Below are positions 61,243 through 64,000 of a stretch of 64,000 bases of DNA, piece after piece. The position numbers and the translations under genes were made by a program. This DNA is from Pseudomonas viridiflava (lineage in GTDB: Bacteria; Pseudomonadota; Gammaproteobacteria; Pseudomonadales; Pseudomonadaceae): NCBI RefSeq assembly GCF_900602065.1, contig NZ_UWFN01000285.1, positions 310,001 through 374,000 of the forward strand. The letters run 5' to 3'. Under the pieces are notes generated by a model. The model did no database searches. It saw only the letters and a program-made list of their open reading frames with translations, and was not told where the DNA came from. The stretch's first letter is position 1, and each line of letters begins with the position of its first letter.

Positions 61243-63486
61243 TCAAGGCGTTCTGTTTCGCCGCGTCTCGATAATGTTCGGCAATTGCGAGATACGCCCC
61301 AGCAAGCGGCCCAAAGCATCCAGCCCCGGAATCTCGATGGTCAGCGACATCAGTGCCGTGTTGTCTTCCTTGTTCGAGCGCGTATTGACCGCCAGAACGT
61401 TGATACGCTCGTTGAGCAGGATCTGCGAGACATCCCGCAGCAGACCGGAACGGTCGTACGCACGGATGATGATGTCCACCGGATAGGTGAGCACCGGTAC
61501 CGGGCCCCAGCTGACCTGAATGATCCGCTCCGGCTCACGGCCGCCCAGTTGCAGTACCGATGCACAGTCCTGACGGTGAATGCTCACGCCACGGCCTTGA
61601 GTGATATAGCCAACAATGGCATCGCCCGGCAGTGGCTGGCAGCAGCCGGCCATTTGCGTCATCAGGTTGCCGACACCCTGGATCTGGATATCGCCGCGCT
61701 TGCCAGGCTTATAGCCGGTGGCCTTGCGCGGGATCAGTTCCAGTTGCTCGTTGCCGCGCTCTGGCTCGACCAGCTGTTGCGCCAGATTGACCAGTTGCGT
61801 CAGACGCAGATCGCCAGCACCCAAGGCGGCGTACATGTCGTCGGCGGCACGCATGTTGGCTTTTTCCGCCAACCGCTCGTGATCTACCGCCGGCAAGGCC
61901 AGCCGCGCCAGCTCGCGTTCGAGCAGGGTTCGACCGGCCGCGACGTTCTGGTCGCGGGCCTGCAGCTTGAACCAGTGAACAATCTTCGCCCGCGCCCGGG
62001 ACGTGGTGATGTAACCCAGGTTGGAGTTCAGCCAGTCACGGCTCGGCGTCCCCTGCTTGCTGGTGATGATCTCAACTTGCTCACCGGTCTGCAGGCTGTA
62101 GTTGAGCGGCACGATACGACCGTTGATCTTCGCGCCCCGGCAGTTATGGCCGATCTCGGTGTGTACCCGATAAGCGAAGTCCAGCGGCGTAGCGCCCTTG
62201 GGCAAGTCAATCGCATGACCGTCCGGGGTGAAGACGTAGACACGATCAGGCTCGATGTCGACGCGCAGCTGTTCAGCCAGCCCGCCGATGTCGCCCAGTT
62301 CTTCGTGCCACTCCAGCACCTGACGCAGCCAGGAAATTTTCTCTTCGTAATGATTGGAGCCGGATTTGACGTCGGTGCCCTTGTAGCGCCAGTGAGCGCA
62401 AACGCCCAGCTCGGCTTCTTCGTGCATGGCGTGGGTGCGAATCTGCACTTCCAGCACCTTGCCTTCCGGGCCGATAACCGCGGTGTGCAACGAGCGATAG
62501 CCGTTTTCCTTGGGGTTGGCGATGTAATCGTCAAACTCCTTCGGAATATGCCGCCACAAGGTGTGCACGATCCCCAGCGCGGTGTAGCAGTCGCGCATTT
62601 CCGGAACCAGCACGCGCACGGCGCGAACGTCGTAGATCTGGCTGAAATCCAGACCCTTGCGCTGCATTTTGCGCCAGATCGAATAGATATGTTTGGCTCG
62701 ACCACTGATATCGGCTTTGACACCGGTAGCCAGCAGTTCGTTATCCAGTTGCGACATGACATCGCTGATGAAACGTTCGCGATCAAGGCGACGCTCGTGC
62801 AGCAATTTGGCGATCTGCTTGTACTGCTCAGGCTCCAGGTAGCGGAAGGACAAGTCCTCCAGCTCCCACTTGATATGGCCGATACCCAAGCGATGGGCCA
62901 GCGGCGCATAGATATCGAAGACTTCCCGGGCAACACGATTGCGCTTTTCTTCGTCGGCGTTTTTCACCGCACGGATAGCGCAGGTACGTTCTGCCAGCTT
63001 GATCAAGGCGACGCGAACGTCGTCGACCATGGCCACCAGCATTTTGCGCAGGTTTTCGACCTGCACCTGAGTGCCCAGCACCAATGACTGGCGAGGGCTG
63101 AGGCTGGCACTGATCGCCGCCATGCGCAGCACGCCGTCAATCAGCCGCGCGACCGTGGCACCGAAGCGCTGCTCGACGTCAGGCAACGGAATCTTGCCTT
63201 CACGCACGCCACGATACAAAACCGCAGCGACCAGCGAATCCTGATCCAGTTTGAGGTCCGCAAGGATCTCGGCGATTTCCAGCCCGGTATGAAAACTGGA
63301 CGTGCCTTCGGCCCAGAGATTCTTCGCCGCGTTGTCCTGCTGCTCGGCTTGCCGAACAAACTCACAGGCCTCTTTAAGGGCCTGTCGATCCACTATGAGG
63401 TCGACGCTGACCACGTGATCAAGCCATGCGTCGAGATTGATACTGCCGTCTGTGTTTATCGGCTGGTGTGCTCTCACCTGTACCAT
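61243..63486 (-). CDS. relA: GTP pyrophosphokinase RelA
   Basis: The ribosome-linked alarmone synthase of the stringent response, 747 aa. The N-terminal hydrolase-like region lacks a typical HD pair. The synthase has RVLVPEMRDCY, the EFDD motif (PKEFDDYIA) of RelA rather than the RxKD of SpoT, and ENGYRSLHTAV. TGS (VFTPDGHAIDLPKGATPLDFAY), zinc-finger-like cysteines (GCCQPLPGD) and ACT domains follow. I start at the ATG at 63486; the frame to 63624 has no family support. The length equals that of P. aeruginosa RelA. Confidence 0.96.
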   Translation of the reverse strand: MVQVRAHQPINTDGSINLDAWLDHVVSVDLIVDRQALKEACEFVRQAEQQDNAAKNLWAEGTSSFHTGLEIAEILADLKLDQDSLVAAVLYRGVREGKIPLPDVEQRFGATVARLIDGVLRMAAISASLSPRQSLVLGTQVQVENLRKMLVAMVDDVRVALIKLAERTCAIRAVKNADEEKRNRVAREVFDIYAPLAHRLGIGHIKWELEDLSFRYLEPEQYKQIAKLLHERRLDRERFISDVMSQLDNELLATGVKADISGRAKHIYSIWRKMQRKGLDFSQIYDVRAVRVLVPEMRDCYTALGIVHTLWRHIPKEFDDYIANPKENGYRSLHTAVIGPEGKVLEVQIRTHAMHEEAELGVCAHWRYKGTDVKSGSNHYEEKISWLRQVLEWHEELGDIGGLAEQLRVDIEPDRVYVFTPDGHAIDLPKGATPLDFAYRVHTEIGHNCRGAKINGRIVPLNYSLQTGEQVEIITSKQGTPSRDWLNSNLGYITTSRARAKIVHWFKLQARDQNVAAGRTLLERELARLALPAVDHERLAEKANMRAADDMYAALGAGDLRLTQLVNLAQQLVEPERGNEQLELIPRKATGYKPGKRGDIQIQGVGNLMTQMAGCCQPLPGDAIVGYITQGRGVSIHRQDCASVLQLGGREPERIIQVSWGPVPVLTYPVDIIIRAYDRSGLLRDVSQILLNERINVLAVNTRSNKEDNTALMSLTIEIPGLDALGRLLGRISQLPNIIETRRNRTP

Positions 63487-63644
63487 GTTGCTTACCTTCC
63501 CTAAGGCGCGATGAATAGCGCCTGAAGTCGCTGACCTTCTTGAGCGAACACTCCTCGCCGGGCAAGCGAGGACTGGTGTTCGCGGGCCAGTCGGATTAAA
63601 CGAGACTCCATGTAAGCTGCGCACCCGATTCCTTGAGCCGCTGC

Positions 63645-64000
63645 TTACTTACTCGCTTCAAATAACGCCATCGCCTCGACATGCGCTGTCTGTGGAAACA
63701 TATCGAGGATGCCGGCACGTTTTAATCTGTAGCCCTGATTGACCAATTCGACCGTGTCGCGAGCCAAAGTTGCCGGGTTACATGAAACATAAAGTAACCG
63801 CCGCGCGCCTAACGCCTTGAGCTTGCGCACCACTTCCAAAGCACCATCACGCGGCGGGTCCAGAAGAACCGCGGTAAAGCCTTGCGCTGCCCAGTTCGCC
63901 TTGTCCAGCGGCTGCGACAAATCCGCCTGATAAAACTCAACGTTGTGCAGATCATTACTCATTGCGTTGCTAGTGGCACGCTCGACCATGGTCGCAACCC
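63645..64000 (-). CDS. rlmD: 23S rRNA (uracil-1939-C5)-methyltransferase, 3' part
   Basis: The last roughly 118 codons of RlmD, cut by the window end. Signatures: VLLDPPRDG, the catalytic cysteine in YVSCNPATLARD, and HVEAMALFEASK at the C-terminus. The rest, including the TRAM and iron-sulfur domains, lies past position 64000. The order rlmD-relA-mazG is conserved in pseudomonads. Confidence 0.93.
   Translation of the reverse strand, partial: VATMVERATSNAMSNDLHNVEFYQADLSQPLDKANWAAQGFTAVLLDPPRDGALEVVRKLKALGARRLLYVSCNPATLARDTVELVNQGYRLKRAGILDMFPQTAHVEAMALFEASK

Noticed and set aside
61285..63087. 600-codon open frame antisense to relA
   Set aside because: Long, but a shadow of relA; the composition (Gln/Val/Asp-rich) is typical of antisense frames in this genome.

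Overview
This is a stretch of ordinary chromosome from a Pseudomonas, most likely of the fluorescens/syringae lineage. The evidence is the fused tyrA-aroA gene inside a gyrA-serC-pheA-hisC-tyrA/aroA-cmk supraoperon, the neighbours mtnA/mtaD, ubiG/mupP and gbuR/gbuA, an rbdA-type c-di-GMP enzyme, GC-rich codon use, and many Pseudomonas-type REP palindromes (cores such as GTGGGAGCGGTGCTTGCC) in the gaps. I see no insertion sequence, prophage, CRISPR array, tRNA or rRNA.

Layout. 1-11 kb (minus): the aromatic amino acid/serine/histidine supraoperon ending in cmk, then gyrA and mtnA. 11-16 kb (plus): methylthioadenosine deaminase, ubiG, mupP, an SDR and a diguanylate cyclase with a candidate sigma-54 promoter. 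16-25 kb (minus): a TenA/heme-oxygenase-fold protein, an RbdA-like GGDEF-EAL enzyme, an ABC exporter, a DsbA-fold protein, trhO, a 1.3-kb gap holding a long inverted repeat around two tandem REP units, bolA and a DUF2059 protein. 25-34 kb: fumC, an NAD(P)H oxidoreductase, an EamA transporter, tapT, gbuR/gbuA, a carrier-protein-like small protein, an unlisted 42-aa ORF resembling the PA1414 family, rmuC and a Sel1-like protein. 34-39 kb: a 0.9-kb gene-poor region with paired DnaA-box-like sites, two lineage-specific proteins, a FadL-family porin, a periplasmic glutathione peroxidase, and an MFS transporter coupled to an unlisted 40-aa membrane peptide.

39.7-49.2 kb (minus): a late-step cobalamin cluster, cobO-cobB-bluB-cbiB-cobD-cobQ then cobU-cobT-cobC-cobS, preceded by a cobalamin riboswitch. 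Together these genes amidate and adenylate the corrin ring, make the aminopropanol-type linker and dimethylbenzimidazole, and assemble the nucleotide loop. The corrin-ring genes are not in the window. 49-64 kb: a lipoprotein PQQ-type sugar dehydrogenase, two paralogous NlpC/P60 hydrolases, a sirtuin, hda, an AI-2E-type permease, DUF2066, purM-purN, DUF3108, an unlisted 59-aa ORF, DUF2058, mazG, relA and the 3' part of rlmD (cut by the window end).

Most of the window is housekeeping sequence. The items most worth a second look are the three small ORFs outside standard length cut-offs (31659-31787, 38095-38217, 59451-59630), the nested repeat at 23.06-24.23 kb, the sigma-54 site before the diguanylate cyclase, the possible diiron-oxidase identity of the TenA-like protein, and the noncoding block at 34.07-34.99 kb.
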